Source: Arthrobacter jinronghuae (GTDB taxonomy: Bacteria > Actinomycetota > Actinomycetes > Actinomycetales > Micrococcaceae). From it: 64,000 bases of DNA. How positions within the stretch are numbered: position 1 is the first letter of the stretch; each line of letters starts with the position of its first letter. A program made the position numbers and the translations under genes. Below the pieces are notes generated by a model. That model was not told the DNA's origin and did not search any database. It saw only the letters and a list, made by a program, of their open reading frames with translations. Location of the stretch: contig NZ_CP104263.1 of NCBI RefSeq assembly GCF_025244825.1, positions 2,108,001-2,172,000 of the forward strand. The letters run 5' to 3'. Shown piece after piece: positions 13,666 to 23,089 of the stretch.

Positions 13666-14880
13666 CTAACCGCACCGCCCGGCTTTTTGGGTACTGCACC
13701 AGTTCTGGTATTCCTCGACGTACTTGGCGTGCTCGGCGAGGGTGGAGGAGAACTTGGTTTCGCCGCTGTCCAGGTTGACGGTGACCCAGTAGTAGTACGG
13801 GACGTCATCCGGGTTGGCCGCTGCCTCAATGGCTTCCCGGCTCGGGGAACCGATGGGACCGACGGGCAGGCCGGGGTTGGCGTAGGTGTTGTACGGGTTG
13901 GATTTGTCCGCTTTTTCCTCGGGGGTGAGTTCGTAGCTCTTGCGGTTCAAGCCGTAGGTCACCGTGGCATCGGACTGGATCAGCCCGTTGGTTTCCTTGT
14001 TGTCCGGGCCCAGCCGGTTCTCGATGGAGCCGGCGACGGCGCCGTAGTCAGCCTCCCCGGCCTCGGCCTGGATGATGCTGGCCTTGGTCAGGATCCGGTA
14101 CTGCTCGGCGGGATCGGTAATACCGGCCCCTTCGAGTTCAGCGAAGGTGTTATCCACCATTTCGGTAATGATCTCGGTGGCGTCCTTTTCGACGTCGAAC
14201 CGGTATTCGCCCGGATGCAGGTAGCCCTCCAGGCTTACTGCTTCCTCCGGCAGGCCGAACTGCTGCGGGTCCGCGGCCAGGGCCTGGAACTCCGAAAGCG
14301 GGATCCGGGTGGAGGTGTTCAGGACTTCGAAGACCTCGCTCTGGCGCAGGTCGCGTGCCACGGCCGCGTAATGCACCTGGCTGCCGCCGTCCCCGAGCAA
14401 GGCATCCACGGCGGCGGAGGAGGACATCTGGTACTTCATTTCATACGTACCGGGCTGGATTTCCCGTCCGTCCGACTGGGCGGTGAAGGCGTTGACGAAT
14501 TCCTTGGACGTGGCGACGATGTCTTCGGCTTCGAGCTTTCCGCCGATCAGCAGCGGGCCGTCACCTTCTGCAACGGTAAAGGCCACGGTGCCGTTGCCGG
14601 CACCCTCGTAGTCCTGGATCTCGTTCATGCCAAGCAGGTCCCGAAGGAACATAATGAGGCCGAAAATCACCCCTGCAAATACGGCCAGCACGGTGACCAT
14701 GATGATGGTCCGGCGACGGCGGCGGCGCTGCTTTTCACGGCTCGGCCGTTGGCTCCTGCGGCTGGGCAGGTCCGCGGGCTCCTCGAAGAACACGCCCACG
14801 GGGAGTTCATCACTGCCGCCCTGTCCGGGCCTGCGGTCAGGCTCCGCCATGGCCGGGTAATCGGGATATCTGTGGCTCAC
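13666..14880 (-). CDS. mltG: Endolytic murein transglycosylase MltG
   Basis: 404-residue inner-membrane lytic transglycosylase that cleaves nascent peptidoglycan strands. A cytoplasmic acidic and proline-rich N-terminus and a basic stretch (KQRRRRRRTIIM) precede one transmembrane helix (about residues 58-80), then a large extracellular YceG domain. The catalytic glutamate motif is visible as ASIIQAEAGEAD, and SDATVTYGL and SPYNTY-like segments (here SNPYNTYANPGLPVGPIG) are conserved. It overlaps the ruvX stop by four bases. The mltG-ruvX-alaS arrangement is typical of actinobacteria. Confidence 0.95.
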   Translation of the reverse strand: MSHRYPDYPAMAEPDRRPGQGGSDELPVGVFFEEPADLPSRRSQRPSREKQRRRRRRTIIMVTVLAVFAGVIFGLIMFLRDLLGMNEIQDYEGAGNGTVAFTVAEGDGPLLIGGKLEAEDIVATSKEFVNAFTAQSDGREIQPGTYEMKYQMSSSAAVDALLGDGGSQVHYAAVARDLRQSEVFEVLNTSTRIPLSEFQALAADPQQFGLPEEAVSLEGYLHPGEYRFDVEKDATEIITEMVDNTFAELEGAGITDPAEQYRILTKASIIQAEAGEADYGAVAGSIENRLGPDNKETNGLIQSDATVTYGLNRKSYELTPEEKADKSNPYNTYANPGLPVGPIGSPSREAIEAAANPDDVPYYYWVTVNLDSGETKFSSTLAEHAKYVEEYQNWCSTQKAGRCG

Positions 14881-15449
14881 GGCGTATTACCGCCTTCGCG
14901 CTCGATGTCCTGCGAAATGTCGAACTCCTCAGTCGGGGCCGGCACCCCGCCGCTCTCGCGGCGCGGCCGGCGCAGTGTAACCAGCTCCCCTACGTCCCGG
15001 TTCAGGGATCGTTGTGTGTCAATAGACTGCTGCAGAATAGCCACAGCGGCCGCTTGATCAACCACTGTACGGTGATTCCGGCTGTTCATTCCAGCTTCGC
15101 GCAGGGAACGGTGCGCGGAGACCGTAGTCAGGCGTTCGTCCACCAGCCGCACCTGCTGTTCCTGGCCGGCGTCGGCCAGGGCGCGGACCAGCGCCTGCGC
15201 GTAGTCCCGTGCCATCTGCGTGGAGGCGGTTTCGCCGCCGCCCAGGCTGCGGGGCAGGCCGACAAACACTTCAACGGCACCCCGCTCCGCAGCCTCCCGG
15301 ACCACCACGCGGATGTCACTGTTCTTCTTCGCGTCCCGCTTCAGCGTCCTGACCGGCATGGCCAGGACGCCGTCGGGGTCGCTGGCTGCGAGGCCGACCC
15401 GGACCAGGCCGACGTCGACGCCCAGCTTCACCCCGTGCAGACCACTCAA
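14877..15449 (-). CDS. ruvX: Holliday junction resolvase-like RuvX (YqgF)
   Basis: RNase H-fold nuclease family linked to Holliday junction resolution and 16S rRNA 5' processing. Starting at TTG 15449 gives 190 residues, with the first acidic motif GVKLGVDVGLVRVGLAASD, the second in VEVFVGLPRSLGG and the third near HRTVVDQAAAVAILQ. The TTG is chosen because GGAG lies five bases upstream and it follows the alaS TGA by one base. The longer open frame (to 15638) would run 188 bases into alaS and gives low-complexity sequence. A GTG a few codons later is the alternative. Confidence 0.9.
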   Translation of the reverse strand: MSGLHGVKLGVDVGLVRVGLAASDPDGVLAMPVRTLKRDAKKNSDIRVVVREAAERGAVEVFVGLPRSLGGGETASTQMARDYAQALVRALADAGQEQQVRLVDERLTTVSAHRSLREAGMNSRNHRTVVDQAAAVAILQQSIDTQRSLNRDVGELVTLRRPRRESGGVPAPTEEFDISQDIEREGGNTP

Positions 15450-15450
15450 G

Positions 15451-18144
15451 TCAGCTCCGCCCGGCCACGGCTTCGCGGATGGCCGTGAGGGCATCTCCGA
15501 TCCTGCCTGCGTCGGAGCCGCCGCCCTGGGCGACGTCGTCCTTGCCGCCGCCGCCGCCGCCGAGCACGCCGGCCGCAACCTTGACGAGTGCACCGGCCTT
15601 AACGCCGGCGCCGCGGGCGCCTTCGTTGGTGGCAACAATCACTACGGGACGGTTGTTGGAGACGCCTGCGACAGCCACCGCTGCGGGCTCGCTGCCCAGA
15701 CGGGAACGCAGGTCGAGGGCCAAGGTGCGCAGATCATCCGCTCCCCCGACCTCGCCGGCGTTGTGTGCCAGGAGCCGGACGCCGTCAACGTCAACTGCAG
15801 TGCCTACGAGGGCGGCAGCGGAAGCGGACAGCTGCTCGCGGCGCAGCCTTTCGAGTTCCTTCTCGGTGGACTTAAGCTTTGCCAGGGTGGCGGCAAGGCG
15901 GTCCGGGAGCTGCGCCGACGGGACCTTGAGCATCTCGGACAGCTCGTTCACCAGTGCCCGCTCTGCGGCCAGGTGACGGAAGGCATCCATACCCACGAAG
16001 GCTTCGACCCGGCGGTTGCCGGACCCCACGGACTGCTCGCCCAGCAGCGTCAGGCTGCCGATGCGGGACGTCGAGGCCACGTGTGTACCGCCGCAGAGTT
16101 CGCGGGACCAGTCGCCGTTCATTTCCACGACCCGCACGGTGTCGCCGTAGGCTTCGCCGAACAGTGCGGTGGCGCCCAGGGCCTTGGCGTCCGCCAGGGA
16201 CATGACCTTGGTCTCGACCTGGTAGTTGCTGCGGATCGCGAGGTTGGAGACCTCTTCGATTTCGGACTTTGCGGCGTCGGAGAGGCCTTCGCCCCAGGAG
16301 AAGTCGAAGCGCAGGTAGCCGGCCTTGTTGAAGGAGCCGCGCTGCAGCGCTTCCGGGCCGAGGATCTGGTGCAGGGCGGCATGCACAATGTGCGTGCCGG
16401 AGTGCGCCTGCTCCGCTTCGTGGCGGCGCTGGGCGTCGACGGCGGCCAGCACGTTGGCGCCGGCAGCGATCTCACCTTCGCGGACAATCGCCTTGTGTAC
16501 GCTCAGTCCCTTGACCGGGCGCTGGACGTCCTGCACCTCGAGGACGAAGCCGTCACCGGTGATGAGGCCGGTATCGGCGGCCTGTCCGCCTGCTTCGGCG
16601 TAGAACGGGGTTGAGTCCAGCACCAGGGAAATCTCCGAACCCTGCCCGGCGTATTCCACCCGGGAGTCCCCGGAAATGATGCCGCGGACCTTCGATTCGG
16701 TCTTCAGCTCGTCGTAGCCGGTGAACACTGTGGAGCCGGCGGCCAGCAGTTCGTTGAACACCGACATATCGGCGTGCCCGTGCTTCTTCCCGCGGGCATC
16801 TGCCTGGGCACGCTTGCGCTGCTCGGACATGAGGGAGCGGAATCCGGCCTCGTCGACCTTCAGTCCCGCTTCCTCGGCCATCTCCAGCGTGAGGTCGATG
16901 GGGAAACCGTAGGTGTCGTGCAGGGCAAAGGCTTCTTCGCCGCTCAGCGGAGCTCCGGCAGCCTTGGACACCTTGACGGCTTCTTCCAGGCGCTCGGTGC
17001 CGGAGGCGATGGTGCGCAGGAACGCCTTCTCCTCGGCGTAGGCAATCCGGCTGATCCGGGCGAAGTCCGCTTCAACCTCGGGGTACGTACCCTTCATGGC
17101 GTCGCGGGAGACGGGCAGGAGTTCGGGCAGCACGGCGGTGTCCACGCCCAGCAGGCGCATGGCACGCACGGCCCGGCGGATGAGGCGGCGCAGCACGTAG
17201 CCGCGGCCTTCGTTGGAGGGGCTCACGCCGTCGGAAATCAGCATCAGGGCGGAGCGGATGTGGTCGGCAACCACGCGCATCCGGACGTCGTCCGTGTGGT
17301 GCGGGTCCGAGGGGTCTTCGGAGCTGGTGTAGGTCTTGCCGGAGAGCTCGGCGGCCTTGTCCAGCACGGGACGGACCTGGTCCGTCTCGTACATGTTCTC
17401 CACGCCCTGCAGGATCATGGCCAGGCGCTCAAGGCCAAGGCCGGTGTCGATGTTCTTCTGCGGCAGTTCGCCGGCCACGTCGAAGTCCGTCTTGGAGCGC
17501 ACGGCGGAGAGCTGGTACTGCATAAAGACCAGGTTCCAGATCTCGATGTAGCGCGTCTCGTCTACTGCCGGGCCGCCCTCCTGGCCGTAGGCCGGGCCGC
17601 GGTCGTAGTAGATCTCGGAGCAGGGGCCGCCCGGGCCGGCCTGTCCGGTGTTCCAGTAGTTGTCCGCCTTGCCGGTCCCGATGATGCGTTCATTCGGAAC
17701 ACCGACTTTGTCCCGCCAGATGGCGCGTGCTTCGTCGTCGCGCTCGTCGCCGTCTTCATAGACGGTGACCCAGAGCCGCTGCGGGTCCAGCCCGTAACCG
17801 CCCTTCTCGACGTCGGAGGTCAGCAGTTCCCAGGCGTAGGTGATCGCTTCTTCCTTGAAGTAGTCACCGAAGGAGAAGTTTCCCGCCATCTGGAAGAAGG
17901 TGCCGTGGCGGGCGGTCTTGCCCACTTCTTCGATGTCCGCGGTGCGGATGCACTTCTGCACGCTGGTTGCCCGGCTGTACGGCGCCTTTTCGCGGGCGGT
18001 GAGGTAAGGGATGAACGGCACCATGCCGGCCACGGTGAACAGCAGCGAGGGATCGTTGGAGACGAGCGACGCCGAGGGCACCACCGTATGTCCCTTGTTG
18101 CTGAAGTAATCCAGCCAGCGGCGTGCAATCTCGTGGGACTTCAT
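15451..18144 (-). CDS. alaS: Alanyl-tRNA synthetase
   Basis: 897-residue class II synthetase that charges tRNA-Ala. It has the N-terminal catalytic core (MKSHEIARRWLDYFSNKGHTVVPSASL), the editing domain with zinc-binding HxxxH (HSGTHIVHAAL) and CGGTH motifs, and the C-terminal DHHA1 domain ending in a glycine-rich segment (GGGGGGKDDVAQGGG). No T-box or other leader element was seen upstream. It leads into ruvX with a one-base gap. Confidence 0.98.
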   Translation of the reverse strand: MKSHEIARRWLDYFSNKGHTVVPSASLVSNDPSLLFTVAGMVPFIPYLTAREKAPYSRATSVQKCIRTADIEEVGKTARHGTFFQMAGNFSFGDYFKEEAITYAWELLTSDVEKGGYGLDPQRLWVTVYEDGDERDDEARAIWRDKVGVPNERIIGTGKADNYWNTGQAGPGGPCSEIYYDRGPAYGQEGGPAVDETRYIEIWNLVFMQYQLSAVRSKTDFDVAGELPQKNIDTGLGLERLAMILQGVENMYETDQVRPVLDKAAELSGKTYTSSEDPSDPHHTDDVRMRVVADHIRSALMLISDGVSPSNEGRGYVLRRLIRRAVRAMRLLGVDTAVLPELLPVSRDAMKGTYPEVEADFARISRIAYAEEKAFLRTIASGTERLEEAVKVSKAAGAPLSGEEAFALHDTYGFPIDLTLEMAEEAGLKVDEAGFRSLMSEQRKRAQADARGKKHGHADMSVFNELLAAGSTVFTGYDELKTESKVRGIISGDSRVEYAGQGSEISLVLDSTPFYAEAGGQAADTGLITGDGFVLEVQDVQRPVKGLSVHKAIVREGEIAAGANVLAAVDAQRRHEAEQAHSGTHIVHAALHQILGPEALQRGSFNKAGYLRFDFSWGEGLSDAAKSEIEEVSNLAIRSNYQVETKVMSLADAKALGATALFGEAYGDTVRVVEMNGDWSRELCGGTHVASTSRIGSLTLLGEQSVGSGNRRVEAFVGMDAFRHLAAERALVNELSEMLKVPSAQLPDRLAATLAKLKSTEKELERLRREQLSASAAALVGTAVDVDGVRLLAHNAGEVGGADDLRTLALDLRSRLGSEPAAVAVAGVSNNRPVVIVATNEGARGAGVKAGALVKVAAGVLGGGGGGKDDVAQGGGSDAGRIGDALTAIREAVAGRS

Positions 18145-18239
18145 GGTGCTTCTATACCCTTCCGGTAATGGTGTTTCGGCATGCAGGTGGAACTGCGTGC
18201 GTAATGCTGTGCTGCCAGTGACGAAGAAGTGCCGGCCGC

Positions 18240-18494
18240 TTAGCGGCGCGTGGACCTCAGCGTTTCGGCAACGTTGTCGGAGTTGTCCAGGCCCAGGGCG
18301 GCGCGCAGCTCGCCCTCGCGCTGGCCCATGCCTTCACGCAGGGCTTCGGCGAAGCTCTGCACGGCACCTGCTGCGGAATCCACCGCACGGTTGATCCCCG
18401 CCTGGCTCAGGCTGGTCTTGGCTTCGGATACCCGGCGGACGGCGATGACGCCGATGGCAACGCCAATGGACATCCAAAATACGCGCTTGATCAT
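18240..18494 (-). CDS. DUF6167 family small protein
   Basis: 84-residue protein with an N-terminal hydrophobic segment (MIKRVFWMSIGVAIGVIAV) and an alpha-helical, charged remainder (VQSFAEALREGMGQREGELR) that could form an amphipathic helix or coiled coil. It matches small actinobacterial proteins always found between alaS and the DUF948 gene. Function unknown; a membrane-surface helical protein is what the sequence supports. Confidence 0.8.
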   Translation of the reverse strand: MIKRVFWMSIGVAIGVIAVRRVSEAKTSLSQAGINRAVDSAAGAVQSFAEALREGMGQREGELRAALGLDNSDNVAETLRSTRR

Positions 18495-18521
18495 GGCTGG
18501 CTCCTGTAGTTGTTGGTGTGC

Positions 18522-18896
18522 TTAGCGGCTGCGTCGGCCGCGGCCGACGGTCCTGCGGGAAGCGAGGGCGGAACGGACGCCGTAGCTGAATGCCGAGACC
18601 TTGATCAGCGGGGAACCCACGGTGGCGGCCACCAGGGAGGACAGAGCGGACAAGTTGGCCGATGCGTCCGAAACATTCGAGGAGATGCCGTCCACCTTCT
18701 GCAGCTGCTGGTTGGTGGTGGACACCGTTGTGGTGACCTCGTCGATCAGGGGAGTGGTCTCCTCGCTGAGCGTACGGATGGCGCCGCGCATCTCGTCAAA
18801 AACCTTCCCCAGTTTCCAGACGGGAACGGCCAGCAACGCGACCAATACGGCAAACACACCGGCCGCGATCAGACCGGCTATATCTCCACCCGACAT
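18522..18896 (-). CDS. DUF948 domain-containing membrane protein
   Basis: 124 residues starting at ATG 18896, which has GAAGGAG four bases upstream; the longer frame to 18935 has no such site. One transmembrane helix (about residues 7-28) is followed by a long helical stretch with heptad-like spacing (TLSEETTPLIDEVTTTVSTT), then a basic C-terminal tail ending in RRTVGRGRRSR. DUF948 proteins resemble chemoreceptor-like coiled coils; their role is unknown. It is paired with the DUF6167 gene 27 bases downstream. Confidence 0.85.
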   Translation of the reverse strand: MSGGDIAGLIAAGVFAVLVALLAVPVWKLGKVFDEMRGAIRTLSEETTPLIDEVTTTVSTTNQQLQKVDGISSNVSDASANLSALSSLVAATVGSPLIKVSAFSYGVRSALASRRTVGRGRRSR

Positions 18897-19072
18897 GGGA
18901 CTCCTTCTTGCGCAAAAATTTGTGGTTCGCATCACCGTGACCGGATCTGCCCGGAAGGTCCCGCCTGGATACGGCGAAAGACTCCGCTATGTACCTTACC
19001 TACTGCAACGCCGCGGCACTTACTTTTGCCGTGTACGCCACGAAAGGAGCAATACGGCCCCGGATAACGGAA

Positions 19073-19124
19073 CAGCCCGCGGCACAAGGCCGCGGGCTGA
19101 ACAGTAAACGGAAAAGTTTCCGTT
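19073..19124 (-). terminator. Tandem hairpins downstream of rpsD
   Basis: Two inverted repeats follow the rpsD stop: AACGGAAA/TTTCCGTT with a two-base loop (19107-19124) and an 11-bp GC-rich stem CAGCCCGCGGC/GCCGCGGGCTG with a five-base loop (19073-19099). The distal stem is followed on the minus strand by TTCCG, only a weak U tract, so termination is likely but may be partial. Confidence 0.7.
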
Positions 19125-19125
19125 A

Positions 19126-19758
19126 TTAGCGTGCGTAGTATTCCACCACGAGCTGCTCTTCGCAGGTCACGGGGACTTCCGAGCGCTTCGGGCGACGCAC
19201 GAGGCGTGCCTGCAGCTTGTCCAGGGAAACATCGAGGTAACCCGGAACGGCGGGCAGGACGTCGCGGTGGGCGCCGGCTGCAGCAACCTGGAACGGCGTC
19301 ATGGTCTCGCTGCGCTGGTGCACGTGGATGAGCTGGCCTTCGGAAACGCGGAAGGACGGACGGTCCACGCGGGCGCCGTCAACCATGATGTGACGGTGCA
19401 CAACCAGCTGGCGGGCCTGGGCGATCGTGCGGGCAAAGCCGGCACGCAGCACGAGTGCGTCGAGACGCATTTCGAGCAGTTCGATCAGGTTTTCACCGGT
19501 CAGGCCGGCGGTACGGCGGGCTTCTTCGAAGACACGGGTCATCTGTGCTTCGCGGATGCCGTACTGTGCGCGCAGACGCTGCTTTTCACGCAGACGTACG
19601 GCGTAGTCGCTGTCCTGCTTGCGACGGGCGCGGCCGTGCTCACCCGGGGGGTAAGGCCGACGCTCGAAGTACTTTGCTGCCTTGGGGGTCAAAGCAATGC
19701 CGAGGGCGCGCGATGCGCGTGCCTGCCGGCGTGCACGTGTGTTGTTAGCCACGTTCAC
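19126..19758 (-). CDS. rpsD: 30S ribosomal protein S4
   Basis: 210-residue primary 16S rRNA-binding protein. It contains the N-terminal S4 region and the S4 RNA-binding domain (MRLDALVLRAGFARTIAQAR, then QLVVHRHIMVDGARVDRPS). It stands alone rather than in the alpha operon, a usual actinobacterial position near alaS/rarA. A 202-base leader separates it from rarA; I found no clear S4 autoregulatory pseudoknot in it by eye. Confidence 0.98.
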   Translation of the reverse strand: MNVANNTRARRQARASRALGIALTPKAAKYFERRPYPPGEHGRARRKQDSDYAVRLREKQRLRAQYGIREAQMTRVFEEARRTAGLTGENLIELLEMRLDALVLRAGFARTIAQARQLVVHRHIMVDGARVDRPSFRVSEGQLIHVHQRSETMTPFQVAAAGAHRDVLPAVPGYLDVSLDKLQARLVRRPKRSEVPVTCEEQLVVEYYAR

Positions 19759-19960
19759 CTTTCACTGTTTGGCGGTTTGGCCACGGCGGTAGTACGTGCC
19801 GTGACTGCTGCGAAATATGCTGGCCTCCATTAGGGAGAGCTCCGGCCAACCGCTGCCGTCTGCTACAGCCGAGGGTGTCGAAATCGACAACCGGCTTGCC
19901 AGTCAACCATCAATGCTAACACGCACCGCGGCGCCCGCCGGCAGGAGCACCCGGGGCAGG

Positions 19961-21376
19961 TCAGGACTTCTCGCCCCGAATGATTCCCCGCAGCCGCTCC
20001 AGCCTTGCGGAGATGTCGCGCTCCACTCCGTTGCCGGTGGGTTCGTAGTAGTTCTTTCCAACCAGGTCATCCGGCGCGTACTGCTGGCGTGCGACGCCGT
20101 GCGGGGAATCATGCGAATAGACATACCCCTTGCCGTGCCCCAGCTGCTTCGCGCCCGGGTAGTGGGCATCGCGCAGGTGGGATGGAACGCCCTGCCCGCG
20201 CCCGGCCCGCACGTCGGCGATGGCCGCGTTGATGCCGTTGTAGGCAGCGTTGGATTTCGGCGCGGTGGCAATATGCACCACCGCCTCCGCCAGGATGATC
20301 CGCCCTTCAGGCATGCCGATCAGCTGTACGGCCTGGGCCGCCGCGACGGCGGTCTGCAGCGCCGTCGGGTCCGCCATTCCCACGTCCTCCGAGGCGGAGA
20401 TGATCAGCCGCCGGGAAATAAACCGCGGGTCCTCCCCCGATTCCAGCATGCGGGCCAGGTAGTGCAGGGCGGCGTCGACGTCGGATCCGCGCAGGGACTT
20501 GATGAACGCGCTGGTGATGTCGTAGTGCTGGTCCCCCGCGCGGTCGTACCGCAGCGCCGCGACGTCCAGCGCCTCTTCGGCATGCTTCAGCGTGACTTCC
20601 GGGACGTCGTCGCCGTCCGCTTTCTCGGAATAGGCGACGCCGGCGGCGGCCTCGAGCGCGGTCAGGCCACGGCGGGCGTCCCCTGCCGCCAGCCGGACCA
20701 GGTGCTCCAGCGCCTCAGCGCTAAGCGTGACCCGCCCCGCGAGTCCCCGTTCATCCTCGACGGCGCGTTGGAGCAGGGCGGCAATGTCCTCCTCGGTCAG
20801 CGGCTTCAGTGTGAGCAGCAGCGACCGGGACAGCAGCGGGGAAACCACGGAGAAGGACGGGTTCTCCGTGGTCGCTGCCATCAGGACCACCCACCGGTTT
20901 TCCACTCCGGGCAGCAGTGCGTCCTGCTGTGCCTTGTTAAAGCGGTGGATCTCGTCCAGGAAGAGGATGGTGGTGACGCCGTGCAGGTCCCGGTCCGTCA
21001 GGGCCTGCTCCATGACCCGGCGGACGTCCTTGACGCCGGCCGTGATGGCGGAGAGTTCCACGAACTTGCGGCCTGCACCCCGGGCGACGACGTGCGCCAG
21101 CGTGGTCTTGCCGGTGCCCGGCGGCCCCCACAGCATGACCGAGGAGGGTCCGGCGGGGTTGCGTTCGTCAGCGGACGACGCCAGTGTGCGCAGCGGCGAA
21201 CCGGGGCCGAGCAGGTGCTGCTGCCCCACCACCTCGTCCACGGTGCGCGGGCGCATCCGGACCGCCAGGGGGCTGCGCGGCCGCACTCTCGTGCCCGGGG
21301 CTGCCCCGGCGTCGTCGAACTCTGCGTCGTCGTCTCCGTCTACGCTGAACAAATCATTCCCCGGCAAACCATTCAC
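19961..21376 (-). CDS. rarA: Replication-associated recombination protein A (RarA/MgsA AAA+ ATPase)
   Basis: 471-residue clamp-loader-like AAA+ protein acting at stalled forks. Walker A is [13 protein letters not shown], Walker B is LFLDEIHRF, and the C-terminal RarA tetramerisation region includes [20 protein letters not shown]. An acidic N-terminal extension of ~40 residues ([10 protein letters not shown]) precedes the core. The start is GTG 21376. It is divergent from the acVLRF1 gene, with 68 bases between start codons. Confidence 0.96.
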   Translation of the reverse strand: MNGLPGNDLFSVDGDDDAEFDDAGAAPGTRVRPRSPLAVRMRPRTVDEVVGQQHLLGPGSPLRTLASSADERNPAGPSSVMLWGPPGTGKTTLAHVVARGAGRKFVELSAITAGVKDVRRVMEQALTDRDLHGVTTILFLDEIHRFNKAQQDALLPGVENRWVVLMAATTENPSFSVVSPLLSRSLLLTLKPLTEEDIAALLQRAVEDERGLAGRVTLSAEALEHLVRLAAGDARRGLTALEAAAGVAYSEKADGDDVPEVTLKHAEEALDVAALRYDRAGDQHYDITSAFIKSLRGSDVDAALHYLARMLESGEDPRFISRRLIISASEDVGMADPTALQTAVAAAQAVQLIGMPEGRIILAEAVVHIATAPKSNAAYNGINAAIADVRAGRGQGVPSHLRDAHYPGAKQLGHGKGYVYSHDSPHGVARQQYAPDDLVGKNYYEPTGNGVERDISARLERLRGIIRGEKS

Positions 21377-21444
21377 GCTTCAAGGCTACTCGTGCCGTAA
21401 CCTGAGCAGGTCCACCCCTCTTTTCGTTGAAAGCAGACCCGGCC

Positions 21445-22032
21445 ATGCCTGCCTCGCGCACCACCTATGTTCCGGCAGAGCGGCTGGCCGGCTGGCTGGA
21501 ACGGTTCGAGGCGAACCAGGGGGCGCTTCAGCTCCTGCCAGGGAACGAGGGCATCCGGGTCCGCGCGGCGTCCGGGGCCGAGGCCGAACTGCTCGGACCG
21601 TGGCCTGCCGACGGCCGTCCCGGGCGGGGAACCAACGACGTCGAACGCCTCGCCTCACTGGCCGGGCAGGCCCGGACCCTGGGGCTGGTGCTGGTCCGCC
21701 GCGGCGGATATGCCGTGGGCGTTGCCAGGGAAGGCCGCCTGCTGGGCTCGAAAACGGGCTCACCCAACAGCCGCCGGGCCAACGCAGCCGACGCGTTGGC
21801 TACCACCGCCGCGGAGCAGGCAGCGGCCGTATTCGGCGGTGCAACCCCGGAGTACCTCGTCTTCGGCGGCGACCGGATGCTGGCCGAGCAGGTAGTAGGA
21901 CGGCGGGAGTTTGCGCGCTGGGCCGGCCTGCCCCGGCTGCGCCCGCTGGACGTCGCAGATCCGAAAGCTGCGGTGCTGGCGCAGGCGGCCCGCAATGCGG
22001 CGTCGGTGTTCGTCCGGATCAGCCTGCCCTAG
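21445..22032 (+). CDS. acVLRF1-type peptidyl-tRNA hydrolase (Vms1-like release factor family)
   Basis: 195-residue protein resembling the actinobacterial branch of the VLRF1/Vms1 family, eRF1-like domains that release nascent chains from stalled ribosomes by cutting peptidyl-tRNA. The order GTNDVERLAS, LVLVRRGGYAVGVAREG, then LLGSKTGSPNSRRAN (residues 99-113) fits the family fold. I cannot see a GGQ-like tripeptide in that loop, so the catalytic residue is uncertain. ATG 21445 is preferred over TTG 21427. Its TAG shares CTAG with the convergent nitronate monooxygenase gene. Confidence 0.7.
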   Translation: MPASRTTYVPAERLAGWLERFEANQGALQLLPGNEGIRVRAASGAEAELLGPWPADGRPGRGTNDVERLASLAGQARTLGLVLVRRGGYAVGVAREGRLLGSKTGSPNSRRANAADALATTAAEQAAAVFGGATPEYLVFGGDRMLAEQVVGRREFARWAGLPRLRPLDVADPKAAVLAQAARNAASVFVRISLP

Positions 22033-23081
22033 CAACGGTTAATGCGCCCCCCCAATCGCGCGACCACGGCGGCGGCCGGTTCCGGCAGTGCCGACCGGTA
22101 ACCGGTTCCGGCCCAGAGGCTGGTGCCGTGCGGGTCCCCCGCGGCCACCGCCTGCGCCCGAAGCCCCTTGGTGATTTGGTTGACCAGCGGGTACGCGGCG
22201 GGAGCGTCAGGGTGCCGGGCCATAAAACGATTGGCCAGTCCCCGTGCGGTGCGGCCGGAAAAGGCCCGGGTCAGTGCGGTCTGTGCAAACTGCGGATCCT
22301 GCAGTGCCGCTCGGTGCACGGGACTGGTCCCGGCCTCCGGGCTCAACAGCAGCGCGGTGCCGATCTGCACGGCGTCCGCGCCGGCGGCCCGCAGGGTCCG
22401 AACCTGTGCAGCGGTGCTGATTCCTCCGGCGGCAATGAGTTCGACCCGGGCTGAGCTGAAGGTGTCCCGAACCGCGCGCACCAGGTCGACCAACGGCTGC
22501 TCGGCCGGCTCCGCCCCGGCGTCGAACGTGCCGCGGTGGCCGCCCGCCTCGGGCCCCTGCAGACACAGCACACGTGCGCCGGCCGCAACGGCCAGTTCCG
22601 CTTCCGCTGCGGTGGTCACGGTGACGGCAACGGCGGTGCCTGCATCCCGGAGCGCAGCAATAACGTCCCTGCCGGGCAGGCTGAAGGTAAAGGACACCAC
22701 CGGTACCTGCAGGCGGAGGACTGCATCGAGTTTGGCGTCCCAGCCGTCGTCGTCCTCCGGATCCGGCAGCGGCAGCAGCTCCGGCGGATAGTCCCGGGTG
22801 AGCTGCTCCCGGTAGGCAAGGGCGGCAGCGACCTGCCGGGACGTTCCGGAACCGCCGGTGTTCGCGGCGTCCGGCACGAAGAGGTTTACTCCGAACGGCC
22901 GTCTGGTCATTGCCCGGGTCGCGGTGATTTCCTCCGCCAGCGCCTCCGGGCTTCGATAGCCGGCGGCCAGGAACCCCAGGCCGCCGGCGTTGCTGACCGC
23001 CGCGGCCAGCGCCGGAGTGGACGGCCCGCCGGCCATGGGTGCGCCGACGACGGCGTGCGGAAGGGACCCCAGAGTAAACAT
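22029..23081 (-). CDS. Nitronate monooxygenase family protein
   Basis: 350-residue FMN-dependent TIM-barrel enzyme of the NMO / 2-nitropropane dioxygenase family, which oxidises alkyl nitronates such as propionate 3-nitronate. N-terminal VVGAPMAGGPSTPALAAAVSNAGGLGFLAAG, central CLQGPEAGGHRG and AAGGISTAAQVRTLRAAGADAVQIGTA phosphate-binding loops are visible. The start is ATG 23081; the apparently longer frame running to 23936 merely reads through the out-of-frame phzF gene. It lies eight bases after phzF, suggesting co-transcription. Confidence 0.9.
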   Translation of the reverse strand: MFTLGSLPHAVVGAPMAGGPSTPALAAAVSNAGGLGFLAAGYRSPEALAEEITATRAMTRRPFGVNLFVPDAANTGGSGTSRQVAAALAYREQLTRDYPPELLPLPDPEDDDGWDAKLDAVLRLQVPVVSFTFSLPGRDVIAALRDAGTAVAVTVTTAAEAELAVAAGARVLCLQGPEAGGHRGTFDAGAEPAEQPLVDLVRAVRDTFSSARVELIAAGGISTAAQVRTLRAAGADAVQIGTALLLSPEAGTSPVHRAALQDPQFAQTALTRAFSGRTARGLANRFMARHPDAPAAYPLVNQITKGLRAQAVAAGDPHGTSLWAGTGYRSALPEPAAAVVARLGGRINRC

Positions 23082-23089
23082 GCCCGCGG

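Noticed and set aside
15450..15638. N-terminal extension of ruvX into alaS
   Set aside because: Would overlap alaS by 188 bases, encodes alanine/proline-rich filler, and a well-spaced TTG start exists at 15449.
19759..19960. Autoregulatory S4-binding pseudoknot in the rpsD leader
   Set aside because: No clear pseudoknot could be drawn by eye in the 202-base leader; only possible promoter fragments were seen.
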